Source: Methylovulum miyakonense HT12 (GTDB lineage: Bacteria > Pseudomonadota > Gammaproteobacteria > Methylococcales > Methylomonadaceae). Taken from it: DNA of 64,000 nt. The stretch is from NCBI RefSeq assembly GCF_000384075.1, contig NZ_KB913025.1, positions 3,264,045-3,328,044 on the forward strand, written 5' to 3'. The position numbers and the translations under genes were made by a program. Below the pieces are notes generated by a model. That model made no database searches and was not told where the DNA came from. It saw nothing but the letters and a program-made list of their open reading frames with translations. Numbering within the stretch: the first letter of the stretch is position 1; the number at the start of each line of letters is the position of its first letter. Of the stretch, positions 30,000 through 39,222 are shown one piece after another.

Positions 30000-31094
30000 A
30001 TGCCATTATTCCTTTTTCTTACATCGCTGATAGCCGCACTTTTTTTAATCATCCTTTTAATCCCTTATGCTAAAAAAATAAGTTTAGTAGACAGGCCAAA
30101 CCAAAGAAAACAGCATAAAGATTTGACTCCTCTGATCGGGGGATTAGCAATTTATCTTGCTATGTTAGTTACGCTGTTGGTTAATGATATTCAGCTCCTC
30201 CATCAAAAAGAGTTTATCGTGGCGGCAACACTTTTGGTTTGTGTAGGGGTGATTGATGATTACAAAGAACTGAGTGTTAAAACTAGAATAATTGCCCAAA
30301 TTATAGCGGGGCTTATTATGGCCGAGTTTGCGGAAATAAAGATAACAGAGCTCGGTGATATATTTGGCGCTGGTAGCATTAAACTAGGCGAATTTTCAAC
30401 GGTATTCACAGTTTTGGCGGTAGTTGGCGGTATCAATGCTTTTAATATGATTGATGGGATTGATGGGTTGGCAGGCACTTTAACGTTAGTGGCAATCACA
30501 TCAATTGCTATAGTATCGAAGTTATCCCAAAATTGGCCAATCTATTATTTCTGTCTTATTTTGATGGCATCAATCATTGCCTTCTTACTGTTTAATTTAC
30601 GTATTGCCGGGCGGAAAAGCGCATCAATTTTTTTAGGCGACACCGGAAGCACATTGCTTGGTTTTTCTGTATGCTGGCTCGCGATTTGTGCATCGCAAGG
30701 CGAAAACAGAATAATGCCGCCAGTTACTGTCCTATGGTTAACGGCAGTCCCATTTTTTGATTCCATTAGTGTAATGTATCGCCGAATCAAAAATGGACGC
30801 TCCCCTTGCTCACCAGACCGCGAACATCTCCACCACTATCTGGCCACATTAGGCTATGGTGTCAATCAAAAATTAATAATCCTTGTCTCTATCGCTGCTA
30901 TTTTTTCAATTGTAAGTTTATTTACCAGTTTAGTTCTTGTTGTCCCTGAGCAGATACTTTTTTTCACTTTTTTAGGTCTTTTTGCCGGGTACTATTGGTA
31001 TATAAATAATGCATGGAAAGCAGTGAAAGTAACTGAAATCCAGATGCAGTATCCCGAAATTCAAATAAGAAAAACCGAAGATCTAAGCAATTGA
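30000..31094 (+). CDS. WecA-like undecaprenyl-phosphate sugar-1-phosphate transferase
   Basis: Polytopic enzyme that starts repeat-unit synthesis by moving a sugar-1-phosphate (GlcNAc-type in WecA) to undecaprenyl phosphate. 364 residues with about ten hydrophobic helices. MraY/WecA motifs: VGVIDDYKELSVKTR, NAFNMIDGIDGLAG, SIFLGDTGSTLLGF and a His motif REHLHHYL. It is first in the plus-strand polysaccharide locus. A WecA-type rather than WbaP-type starter means the first sugar is probably an N-acetylhexosamine (inference). Confidence 0.9.
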   Translation: MPLFLFLTSLIAALFLIILLIPYAKKISLVDRPNQRKQHKDLTPLIGGLAIYLAMLVTLLVNDIQLLHQKEFIVAATLLVCVGVIDDYKELSVKTRIIAQIIAGLIMAEFAEIKITELGDIFGAGSIKLGEFSTVFTVLAVVGGINAFNMIDGIDGLAGTLTLVAITSIAIVSKLSQNWPIYYFCLILMASIIAFLLFNLRIAGRKSASIFLGDTGSTLLGFSVCWLAICASQGENRIMPPVTVLWLTAVPFFDSISVMYRRIKNGRSPCSPDREHLHHYLATLGYGVNQKLIILVSIAAIFSIVSLFTSLVLVVPEQILFFTFLGLFAGYYWYINNAWKAVKVTEIQMQYPEIQIRKTEDLSN

Positions 31095-31143
31095 TTTTAT
31101 CGTATAGTTATTTTCGATAATTTGTATTTATAAGCAATAAGTT

Positions 31144-32229
31144 ATGGATAGAAAATATAGGTCACGCCGTAACTATAAAAAGCACCGATTAATGCGCGGG
31201 CATTGGGCCATTAAAGTTGTTATTAGCCTTTTGATAGTTGTGGCAATTTGGTTCTATCAAGAAGTGATGCCCCGCAAAACGGCGGCAGTCTGGTTCGAAT
31301 CAAAGGCGGCATCAAATAACTTAATATCATTACCAAAAGATGATGCCCCCCATCAATCTAAGATGGAGTGGTGGTATTACAATGGCCATTTGATAACTGA
31401 ATCGGGTAAAAAATACAGTTTTCACGACACTACATTCCTGGTGAATGGAGTGATGAACATGATGGTTAACCATGTTTCATTTGCTGATTACCAGACAGGA
31501 AGACATTATATTGATCAACGCAGTGCAGCCGGGAATTTATCAACAGGTTCTGTTAACCATTTTGATTTTATATCGGGTGATTGGAGCATGTCAGGCGGTA
31601 ATGGGGTTGATAAATTACAAGTATCAACTTCTGACTTCAGTTTTGATTTCCAATTGGTTAGCACACAAGCTCCGGTATTTCATGGCAAAGACGGTGTGAT
31701 TTCGTTAGGTTCGGCTGGTAGCAGCTACTATTATTCGCGGACTCGAATGGATATTTCTGGAACCGTCAAGATTAATGGGCATACCGAAGTAACCAAAGGG
31801 ATAGCTTGGTTCGATCACCAGTGGGGGGATTTTTCAACTACTCAACTATCCTGGGATTGGTTTAGCATACAGCTGGATGATGGTAGTGACATTATGCTTT
31901 ATCAATTGCGTGACAAGTCGCATACACCAATAATCTATACTGGCAGCATTACCAAAAATGGCAAGACTGAAATTCTCGGCATGGAAGATTTTTCACTTAA
32001 TAAAGCTAAAAGTTGGCTCAGTGACAAAACAGGTGTTAGTTATCCCATTGAATGGCAGCTAAAAATACCGGCTAAGCATATTGATGTGACCACAAGAAGC
32101 ATCCTAAGCAACAGTGAATTTGATGCCACCTTAACAACCTACAATATTTACTGGGAAGGGGCAATCCAGGTGACAGGAACGCATACCGGAAAAGGCTTTA
32201 TGGAATTAAGTGGTTATAAGAAACAGTAA
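31144..32229 (+). CDS. AttH/CrtC-like lipocalin-fold protein, membrane-anchored
   Basis: 361 residues. A basic N-terminus precedes one membrane helix (about residues 20-38), then a periplasmic domain of the AttH/CrtC superfamily. Blocks: KMEWWYYNGHLITESGKKYSFH, GIAWFDHQWGDF, LSWDWFSIQLDDGSDIMLYQ and YWEGAIQVTGTHTGKGFMELSGY. Relatives include carotenoid 1,2-hydratase and AttH proteins, usually of unknown substrate. Its place between the initiating transferase and the Wzb/Wza/Wzc genes suggests a role in polysaccharide or lipid-carrier processing, but that is only context. The Shine-Dalgarno is weak. Confidence 0.8.
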   Translation: MDRKYRSRRNYKKHRLMRGHWAIKVVISLLIVVAIWFYQEVMPRKTAAVWFESKAASNNLISLPKDDAPHQSKMEWWYYNGHLITESGKKYSFHDTTFLVNGVMNMMVNHVSFADYQTGRHYIDQRSAAGNLSTGSVNHFDFISGDWSMSGGNGVDKLQVSTSDFSFDFQLVSTQAPVFHGKDGVISLGSAGSSYYYSRTRMDISGTVKINGHTEVTKGIAWFDHQWGDFSTTQLSWDWFSIQLDDGSDIMLYQLRDKSHTPIIYTGSITKNGKTEILGMEDFSLNKAKSWLSDKTGVSYPIEWQLKIPAKHIDVTTRSILSNSEFDATLTTYNIYWEGAIQVTGTHTGKGFMELSGYKKQ

Positions 32230-32305
32230 AATTGATGAGAATAACTAAAAACCTGTTTTCAAACAATCAGCCAAGGTTATCAACTAAATAATAGGAAATG
32301 TTTTT

Positions 32306-32752
32306 TTGTTTAATAACATTTTAGTAGTGTGTGTCGGCAATATATGCCGAAGCCCTATGGCAGAAGTGCTTTTTAAGGATGCCCTTTTAAAAATTAACCA
32401 GAACAATTGCTCTGTCTTATCTGCCGGGATTGGTGCTTTAGTTGGGCATAAAGCGGATGAAAAAGCGGTTAAGCTTATGCTTGCAAGAGGCTTGGATATT
32501 TCAGGGCATCGGGCAACCCAATTAAACACACAAATGATCCGGAAAGCTGACCTTATATTGGTTATGGAATTGACCCATAAAATAGACATTGAAAATACAG
32601 AACCCAGTGCCAAAGGGAAGGTTTTTAGATTGGGCGAATGGGGTGGTTATGACATTAACGACCCGTACCAATTGGATTTGGCGGCATTTGAGTCGGTTCT
32701 GGTACAAATTGACCAGGGTGTCAATCAATGGGTCAAGAAGCTTTACCAGTAA
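32306..32752 (+). CDS. wzb: Low-molecular-weight protein tyrosine phosphatase (Wzb-like)
   Basis: Dephosphorylates the tyrosine autokinase Wzc so that polymer assembly can cycle. About 148 residues. The CX5R catalytic loop is VCVGNICRSPMAE near residue 8, and the general-acid DPY lies in INDPYQLD near residue 118. The only sensible start is TTG at 32306, 8 nt after AGGAA; the nearby ATG is out of frame. wza starts about 55 nt downstream. Confidence 0.9.
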   Translation: MFNNILVVCVGNICRSPMAEVLFKDALLKINQNNCSVLSAGIGALVGHKADEKAVKLMLARGLDISGHRATQLNTQMIRKADLILVMELTHKIDIENTEPSAKGKVFRLGEWGGYDINDPYQLDLAAFESVLVQIDQGVNQWVKKLYQ

Positions 32753-32806
32753 TTGCTATATGAATTATCAACTGCGAATAGAACATTGAATACACGGGCA
32801 CAAAAT

Positions 32807-33997
32807 ATGCGGCAAAACTCTTTATTTACCATCTTGTTGATATTAATCAATTTGACTGGCTGTACCGTTATTCCAGGCATGCACATGAGCCAATTTTCCA
32901 AGCAGTCCAGTATCGAAATGCCGGTTGAGGAAAAAAATGCAACCACTTTAAAAAAACTGAATATTCATGCCATCACAGCCCAAACGATTGTTGATTTAGA
33001 AAAGGACTTTAATAATCGTAGCTTAGGCCCAAATAACGTGGCAAACCGTTATTTCGATTACCGTATAGGTTCCAAAGCCGTAAAAGGGGTTCCTGAACCA
33101 GAAAACCATAGCCAATACTTAGTAGGCCCTAGAGATATTCTCAATATCACCGTATGGGAACATCCCGAATTGACTATCCCGGCTGGTGAATTCCGAGCCG
33201 CTGAAAGCGCAGGGAACGTGGTTGGCGAAGATGGCAATATTTTCTATCCATATGTTGGAGTAGTTAAAGCGGCTGGTAGAACAGTGGAAGATATTCGGGC
33301 GGAATTGACCAATAAATTATCTAGATATATTGAACAAGTCCAATTGGATGTACGGGTGACCGCATACCGTAGCCAACGGGTTTATGTGGTGGGGGAAGTC
33401 AAACAACCAGGAATCCAGTTGGTGAAAGATATTCCTCTCACCGTATTGGAAGCCATAAATGGTGCGGGGGGGCTGAGTTCCGAAGCTGACTTACGCAATA
33501 TTACTCTGACTCGTAATGGAAACACTTATAGCATCAACCTTTTATCCCTCTATGAAGGGGGAAATATTTCCCAAAATGTAATGCTCAAACACGGCGATGT
33601 GTTAAACGTACCTGATAATAGTTTAAACAAAATTTTCGTTATGGGCGAAATCGCAAGTGGCTCAAGCAGTTCATTATCAGTAGGAGGTGTCGGGGGGGGG
33701 CGTAGCATTCTTATGAACAAAGGACGCATGACTTTGACTGAAGCAATAAGTGATGCAGGCGGCATTAGTCAAATCACCTCTGATGCAGCACGTATCTTTG
33801 TTTTTAGAAGTGGGATTAAAAAGCCAGAAATTTATCATTTGAATGCAAAATCGCCGGATGCCCTTTTATTAGCTGATCGCTTCCCTTTGCAGCCACGTGA
33901 TGTAATTTATATTGATAGGGCTGAAGGCATCCGGTGGAATCAAATCATTGGTGAAATTGCACCCACACTTGCGATGTTAAATATATTTATTCATTAG
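32807..33997 (+). CDS. wza: Polysaccharide export outer-membrane lipoprotein (Wza-like)
   Basis: Forms the outer-membrane channel of the export machine. About 396 residues. I choose the ATG at 32807 because it gives a proper lipoprotein signal, MRQNSLFTILLILINLTGC. The Poly_export domain starts at about YLVGPRDILNITVWEHPELT, and SLBB segments follow (VYVVGEVKQPGIQLVKDIP and a second one near VMGEIASG). The frame stays open upstream to a TTG at 32753, but no signal peptide would result. Partner of the Wzc gene downstream. Confidence 0.9.
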   Translation: MRQNSLFTILLILINLTGCTVIPGMHMSQFSKQSSIEMPVEEKNATTLKKLNIHAITAQTIVDLEKDFNNRSLGPNNVANRYFDYRIGSKAVKGVPEPENHSQYLVGPRDILNITVWEHPELTIPAGEFRAAESAGNVVGEDGNIFYPYVGVVKAAGRTVEDIRAELTNKLSRYIEQVQLDVRVTAYRSQRVYVVGEVKQPGIQLVKDIPLTVLEAINGAGGLSSEADLRNITLTRNGNTYSINLLSLYEGGNISQNVMLKHGDVLNVPDNSLNKIFVMGEIASGSSSSLSVGGVGGGRSILMNKGRMTLTEAISDAGGISQITSDAARIFVFRSGIKKPEIYHLNAKSPDALLLADRFPLQPRDVIYIDRAEGIRWNQIIGEIAPTLAMLNIFIH

Positions 33998-34080
33998 CAA
34001 GGTTAGGAAATTGTAATGCGATAGATATAGTTCCAACCCAATTTATAGTAACGTTCTTAAAGGCTTCAATATTGATTTTC

Positions 34081-34108
34081 CAATATTTCATAAATATTGC
34101 CATATAAT
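34081..34108 (+). promoter_or_regulatory. Candidate wzc promoter with palindrome
   Basis: CAATATTT-CAT-AAATATTG (34081-34099) is a perfect 8-nt-arm palindrome followed 3 nt later by TATAAT (34103-34108). No good -35 is present; its place is covered by the palindrome, which could be an operator. Confidence 0.35.
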
Positions 34109-34127
34109 TGATATTAAATAAATTTAT

Positions 34128-36449
34128 ATGCTAAACAATGGAACAAAAACAGACCACAGCATGAAAAATCATCTTCCAGATATAAATTCCTCTCCGGGTA
34201 ACTATCAAGCCAACCAAGAAGAGGATGAAATTGATTTAGGAGACTTAATTGCGACTATCCTTGATGGCAAATATCTCATTATTTTTGTTACCTTGGCTTT
34301 TTTTGCTGCGGGGATTGCCAAGGCATTGTTAGACACCCCTATTTACAAAGCCGATGGCATGTTGCAAATAGAAGAAAAATCAAACACCCTCGATGCTCTG
34401 GAATCGGTAGCTCCTTTATTAGAAAGTAAAGTGCCTGCATTGGCAGAAATAGAAATTATTAAATCCCGCAAGGTGTTGGGGGAGGCCGTTAAAAATCTTA
34501 ATTTGGAAATTGCTGCTAAACCTAAATATTTTCCAATAATTGGTGAGGCAATCGCCAGACGGTTTCAAAAAAAGAACTTAAGCGGACAAGTGTCCGCACC
34601 GCTATTCGGTCAGGATCAATATGCCTGGGGTAGTGAGTCGATAACCATAGATACATTGACTGTGCCTGAGAATTGGATAGGAAAACAGCTAACTTTAGTA
34701 GCTGGTGAACAAGGACATTTCAGCTTATTGGATGACGATCAAATAGTGCTTGGGGGAGAAGTTGGAAAACCAATAGTCAAAAATTTAGATGGAAGTCAGG
34801 AAACGTTTACCCTATTTGTATCGCTAATAAAAGCCCGTCCTGGCACTCAATTCACTGTGATTAGGCTATCATTAACCAGTGCGATTGATAACCTGCAAGA
34901 GAATTTGACTGTTTCTGAAAAAGGAAAAAGCACAGGGATCCTGAGTTTTACCTTGGAGTCTGCCAATCCAATAATGGCAATGAAGACGCTTAATGAAGTG
35001 GCCAATATTTATGTGCGGCAGAATGTTGAACAAAAATCTAAAGAAGCCCAAAGCACCCTTGAATTTCTGGATAAACAACTGCCCGTCATTAAAGACCAAT
35101 TGGAGGCGTCCACAGCAGCCTTAAATGAATTTAGAACCAACAAAGGCTCAATTGACCTGGATATAGAAACACAAAACGTTTTAAGCGGTGTGGTTGAAAT
35201 AAAAACCCAAATTACATTGTTGCAGCAAAAAAGGGACGAATTACGCGGGAAATTTACCGAATCACATCCGACAGTCATAGCAATTGATAAACAAATCGCT
35301 AGGCTGCAAACGCAAATGAATGCAAACGATAAAAAAATCGAAGCATTGCCTGAAACCCAACAGGTCATCTTAAGATTATCCCGCGACGTAAAAGTTAGCA
35401 CCGAGCTGTACACCACATTGCTCAACAACGCACAAACTTTAAGAGTCGCCAAAGCTGGTACCGTTGGCAATGTAAGGGTTATTGACGAAGCGGTATTACC
35501 CACCGATCCGATTAAGCCTAAAAAATCTTTAATTGTTGCAGTGGCGTTAATGTTAGGGCTAATTGTTGGCCTGGTTGTGGTCTTTATCCGTAAAGCAATG
35601 CATCGTGGAATTGAAGACCCTGATCAAATCGAAAAACAACTCAATATTCCGGTTTATGCCACCATCCCCCATAGTGATGGCCAAGCAAAACTCAGTGAGA
35701 AAATAAAAAAACTAGGCAAAAAGCCGCTCAATGAGGTGGGTATCTTAGCGTTGGACAACAAAGAAGACTTGGCGATAGAAAGCTTGAGAAGTTTGCGCAC
35801 TACCTTGCATTTTGCTTTTTTGGAAGCGCAGAACAACGTTATCATGATTACCGGCCCTAGCCCGGGTGTAGGCAAGTCATTCGTTTGTCTTAACCTAGCC
35901 ACTGTACTGGCCGATGCCGGGAAAAGAATCATGTTAATTGACGGTGACTTACGAAATGGCGTTATTAACAGATCCTTAGGGTTAAACAGGGAGGATGGGC
36001 TATCAGACCTAATCTCTAATGCCATTGCTTTAGATAAGGCAGTCCACCATATACTAGAGGCCAATATCGACTTTATACCAACAGGTTCCATTCCTCCTAA
36101 CCCATCAGAATTATTGCTGCACGAGCGTTTCGGGCAGTTATTGGAAACGCTTAGCAAAAAATATGACCATATTATAATCGATTCGCCACCTATATTGGCA
36201 GTTACGGATGCTTGCATTATCGGCCGTATGTCAAGTGCAACCTTAATGGTAGTAAAAGCTGGCCAACATCCGATGCGTGAGCTTGAGCAAAGTGCCAAAC
36301 GCCTTGTTCAGGCTGGGATACACATGAAAGGCATTATCTTTAACGACCTGCCACGAAAATCCTCAAGATATGGATATGGATATGGATATGGATATGGATA
36401 TGGATATGGAAAATATGTGTACCGATACAATTATCAAAGATCCAACTAA
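34128..36449 (+). CDS. wzc: Polysaccharide co-polymerase / tyrosine autokinase (Wzc-like)
   Basis: Inner-membrane protein that governs chain length and export. 773 residues. A Wzz-type region has membrane helices at about 50-68 and 466-486 with a long periplasmic coiled region between. The BY-kinase follows, with Walker A GPSPGVGKSFVCLNLA near 577, A' MLIDGDLRNG and Walker B IIIDSPP. The C-terminus is a tyrosine cluster of seven Tyr-Gly pairs plus further tyrosines (KYVYRYNYQRSN), the autophosphorylation tail and substrate of the Wzb phosphatase. The exact start is uncertain: ATGs at 34128 and 34161 both lack a clear ribosome site. Confidence 0.93.
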   Translation: MLNNGTKTDHSMKNHLPDINSSPGNYQANQEEDEIDLGDLIATILDGKYLIIFVTLAFFAAGIAKALLDTPIYKADGMLQIEEKSNTLDALESVAPLLESKVPALAEIEIIKSRKVLGEAVKNLNLEIAAKPKYFPIIGEAIARRFQKKNLSGQVSAPLFGQDQYAWGSESITIDTLTVPENWIGKQLTLVAGEQGHFSLLDDDQIVLGGEVGKPIVKNLDGSQETFTLFVSLIKARPGTQFTVIRLSLTSAIDNLQENLTVSEKGKSTGILSFTLESANPIMAMKTLNEVANIYVRQNVEQKSKEAQSTLEFLDKQLPVIKDQLEASTAALNEFRTNKGSIDLDIETQNVLSGVVEIKTQITLLQQKRDELRGKFTESHPTVIAIDKQIARLQTQMNANDKKIEALPETQQVILRLSRDVKVSTELYTTLLNNAQTLRVAKAGTVGNVRVIDEAVLPTDPIKPKKSLIVAVALMLGLIVGLVVVFIRKAMHRGIEDPDQIEKQLNIPVYATIPHSDGQAKLSEKIKKLGKKPLNEVGILALDNKEDLAIESLRSLRTTLHFAFLEAQNNVIMITGPSPGVGKSFVCLNLATVLADAGKRIMLIDGDLRNGVINRSLGLNREDGLSDLISNAIALDKAVHHILEANIDFIPTGSIPPNPSELLLHERFGQLLETLSKKYDHIIIDSPPILAVTDACIIGRMSSATLMVVKAGQHPMRELEQSAKRLVQAGIHMKGIIFNDLPRKSSRYGYGYGYGYGYGYGKYVYRYNYQRSN
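36368..36409 (+). repeat. Seven-copy hexanucleotide repeat in the wzc 3' end
   Basis: Seven perfect tandem copies of ATATGG (42 nt) encode the Tyr-Gly run of the Wzc tail. Changes in copy number keep the frame and alter only the number of phosphorylatable tyrosines. Confidence 0.95.
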
Positions 36450-36476
36450 ATTTTCATTCCGAGACTTAACCATAAA

Positions 36477-37565
36477 ATGAATAAAGTAGCCCTAATTACT
36501 GGCATTACTGGACAAGATGGTGCTTACTTGGCAGAGTTTTTACTCAACAAAAATTATATTGTCCATGGTATTAAACGCCGTTCATCGCTATTTAATACAG
36601 ACCGCATTGATCACTTGTACCAAGACCCCCATGTATCCAATCGAAATTTTGTGCTGCATTACGGTGATTTGACCGATTCCACTAACCTCATCCGTATCAT
36701 TCAGCAGGTGCAGCCGGATGAAATTTATAACTTGGCGGCGATGAGCCATGTGGCCGTCAGTTTTGATACCCCGGAATATACCGCTAACGCTGATGGCATA
36801 GGCACGTTACGCATCTTAGAAGCTATCCGTCTGCTTGGGCTAGAAAAGAAAACCCGTTTTTATCAAGCTTCCACCTCAGAGCTTTATGGTTTGGTGCAGG
36901 AAATACCACAAAAGGAAACTACCCCTTTTTATCCGCGCAGCCCCTACGCAGTTGCCAAATTGTATGCGTATTGGATTACGGTCAATTACCGGGAAGCTTA
37001 TGGTATTTATGCTTGTAACGGCATTTTATTCAACCACGAATCCCCCATTCGTGGGGAAACATTTGTTACCCGCAAAATCACCCGTGCTTTAGCTAGAATA
37101 AAACTGGGTATGCAGGATTGCCTTTATCTAGGAAATTTAAGTGCCTTACGCGATTGGGGGCACGCCAAAGACTATGTTGAAATGCAATGGTTAATGTTGC
37201 AACAAGAAACGCCCGATGATTTCGTTATTGCTACCGGTGTCCAGTATTCAGTCCGCGACTTTATTAATTTTGCAGCGGAAGAATTGGCTATCAAGCTTCG
37301 TTGGGAAGGTGAAGGTGTTGATGAAAAAGGCTATTGCACAGAAACTGGAAAATGCCTTGTGGCGGTTGACTTCCGTTATTTTAGGCCAACCGAAGTTGAG
37401 ACCCTGTTAGGTGACCCGACTAAAGCCAAAGAAAAATTAGGATGGTTGCCTAAAATTTCCCTTAAAGAATTAGTTGCAGAAATGGTTAATGCCGACCTTA
37501 AATCCGCCCAACGGGATGAGTTATGCAATCGGGAAGGTTTCAAAACGTTTGAATATAACGAATAA
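36477..37565 (+). CDS. gmd: GDP-mannose 4,6-dehydratase
   Basis: Makes GDP-4-keto-6-deoxymannose, the first step to GDP-fucose. 362 residues. An SDR fold with NADP motif [22 protein letters not shown], a Ser/Thr-rich active site (ASTSELYG) and the YxxxK pair in [12 protein letters not shown] near residue 160. [16 protein letters not shown] is the family signature. It lies 27 nt after wzc, so probably in the same transcript, and pairs functionally with the fcl gene downstream. Full length. Confidence 0.96.
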   Translation: MNKVALITGITGQDGAYLAEFLLNKNYIVHGIKRRSSLFNTDRIDHLYQDPHVSNRNFVLHYGDLTDSTNLIRIIQQVQPDEIYNLAAMSHVAVSFDTPEYTANADGIGTLRILEAIRLLGLEKKTRFYQASTSELYGLVQEIPQKETTPFYPRSPYAVAKLYAYWITVNYREAYGIYACNGILFNHESPIRGETFVTRKITRALARIKLGMQDCLYLGNLSALRDWGHAKDYVEMQWLMLQQETPDDFVIATGVQYSVRDFINFAAEELAIKLRWEGEGVDEKGYCTETGKCLVAVDFRYFRPTEVETLLGDPTKAKEKLGWLPKISLKELVAEMVNADLKSAQRDELCNREGFKTFEYNE

Positions 37566-37605
37566 GCAATAATTATTGGGTGGTGGGGCATCTGTGATTT
37601 AACAA

Positions 37606-37705
37606 TGTAGGGTGGGCAAAGCCTTTCTGCCCACCGTTTGCCAGTAAAAAGTTGTGCTCTCAGGGCATAAACGCAAACGGCAAGGCTATTTTTGCCCACC
37701 CTACA
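37606..37705. repeat. 100-bp element with 15-bp terminal inverted repeats
   Basis: TGTAGGGTGGGCAAA at 37606-37620 and its exact reverse complement at 37691-37705. An inner CCGTTTGC/GCAAACGG pair makes a second stem. This is a MITE- or REP-like intergenic repeat of the GTAGGGTGGGC type, placed between gmd and fcl. It would fold into a large hairpin in the transcript. Confidence 0.8.
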
Positions 37706-37790
37706 AATATTGTTCAACAAACCTACAGATTTACCTGCCCGCAGTCACCGATTATTGGATACCTAAGCTAAAGCTAACAAGAGATAGTCT

Positions 37791-38765
37791 ATGGAAATTA
37801 ATGTAATCCCAGCCATCATCAACCAAATCACAAAGATATTTGTTGCGGGTCACAATGGTTTGGTGGGTTCAGCAATCATTAGAAATTTGCACAGCAAAGG
37901 CTATCAAAATATTGTCACTCGGACACGGCAAGACCTTAATTTGATGGATAAAGCCGCAGTTGACCGTTTTTTTTATCAGGAAAAACCTTCGGTAGTCATA
38001 GATGCTGCCGCTAAAGTAGGCGGAATTCATGCAAATAACAGTTATCCAGCGGAATTTATCTACGACAATCTCAGTATTCAAAACAACCTGATTGATGGTG
38101 CCTACCGTGCTGGTGTGCAAAAATTTGTTTTTCTGGGATCTTCCTGTATCTACCCTAAAATGGCTGCCCAGCCCCTAAAGGAGGAATACCTTTTAACAGG
38201 TGACTTAGAGCCAACCAACGAATGGTATGCCATCGCTAAAATTGCCGGTATCAAAATGTGTCAGGCCTATCGAAAACAATACGGATTTGATGCCATCAGC
38301 TTGATGCCCACCAATCTCTACGGCCCAGGTGATAATTTCGACCTTCAGAATTCCCATGTACTGCCCGCTTTGATTAGAAAATTCCATGAGGCCAAAATTA
38401 ACAAGGATTCTACCGTAACGATCTGGGGTACGGGCACACCAAAACGCGAGTTCCTCTATGTTGATGACATGGCAGATGCCAGCGTTTTTTTACTGGAAAA
38501 CTATTCGGATGCAGAAATTGTAAATGTGGGTACTGGGGAAGATATATCCATTAAAGAATTAGCGCAATTAGTACAAGATGTCGTTGGATTTAATGGTCAG
38601 ATCGATTTTGATGCAAGTAAACCAGATGGGACGCCTCGAAAACTATTGGATGTAAGCAAATTACAAAGTCAGGGCTGGGAAGCCAAAACAGACTTGGCAA
38701 AAGGGATACAACACACCTACGACTGGTATTTGATTAATCAACAGCTTCTTAGAACTGAAAAGTAA
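37791..38765 (+). CDS. fcl: GDP-L-fucose synthase
   Basis: Epimerase/reductase that turns the Gmd product into GDP-L-fucose. 324 residues. [19 protein letters not shown] is the NADP motif, [18 protein letters not shown] the active-site Ser block, and [19 protein letters not shown] contains the YxxxK pair near residue 141. LYGPGDNF is also family-specific. It is separated from gmd by the 100-bp repeat. An activated-sugar role for fucose in this polysaccharide follows. Confidence 0.95.
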   Translation: MEINVIPAIINQITKIFVAGHNGLVGSAIIRNLHSKGYQNIVTRTRQDLNLMDKAAVDRFFYQEKPSVVIDAAAKVGGIHANNSYPAEFIYDNLSIQNNLIDGAYRAGVQKFVFLGSSCIYPKMAAQPLKEEYLLTGDLEPTNEWYAIAKIAGIKMCQAYRKQYGFDAISLMPTNLYGPGDNFDLQNSHVLPALIRKFHEAKINKDSTVTIWGTGTPKREFLYVDDMADASVFLLENYSDAEIVNVGTGEDISIKELAQLVQDVVGFNGQIDFDASKPDGTPRKLLDVSKLQSQGWEAKTDLAKGIQHTYDWYLINQQLLRTEK

Positions 38766-39222
38766 ACGACTTAAACGCTTGTCGCGCAACAAAACGAACT
38801 TCAGTATATTGGAAGGCTTTTTAAGTGAGCTCTGAAAGAAAACATTACTATTCTAGATGTGCTGGAAAGTGAAAGTATCAAGCTAGCATGTTTGGGTCTT
38901 CTTTTAGTGACAGCTTTTATGTACGAAAAACAGAAGGCGAGGCTGTAAGGATTGAGAAAGGTATAGGACATACGACAAAATTGAAAGCGTTAAAACTTAT
39001 CCAACAAGGCACGGATATTGAAAACATCGAGGTAATGCAGGGTTGGCATCACTGTGATAGAAGACCTTATTTGCACCGAATAATATAGAGGTTTGACCTC
39101 TTTCTTTTTTATACGCAGCGAATCGGAATATAAGTAATGTGTACAAAAATAGGATCTGACCATTTTTTTTATCTTCAAGTACCCGAAATTTGGATGGCAA
39201 AGTCTATTTTGGGTAGTTCATT
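38766..39222 (+). other. Gap with a small terminator before wzx
   Basis: 457 nt without a gene I can support. A 66-codon frame at 38888-39088 has no ribosome site and no recognised family. AGAGGT-TTG-ACCTCT followed by TTCTTTTTT at 39087-39110 looks like a weak intrinsic terminator right after that frame, so a small transcript cannot be excluded. Confidence 0.45.

Noticed and set aside
30415-30440. GGCGGTAG motif resembling an ops (RfaH recruitment) element
   Set aside because: It lies within the coding sequence of the WecA-like gene, not in a leader, and lacks the rest of the JUMPstart context.
38888-39088. 66-codon frame between fcl and wzx
   Set aside because: No ribosome site, no recognised domain; kept only as a remark in the gap entry.
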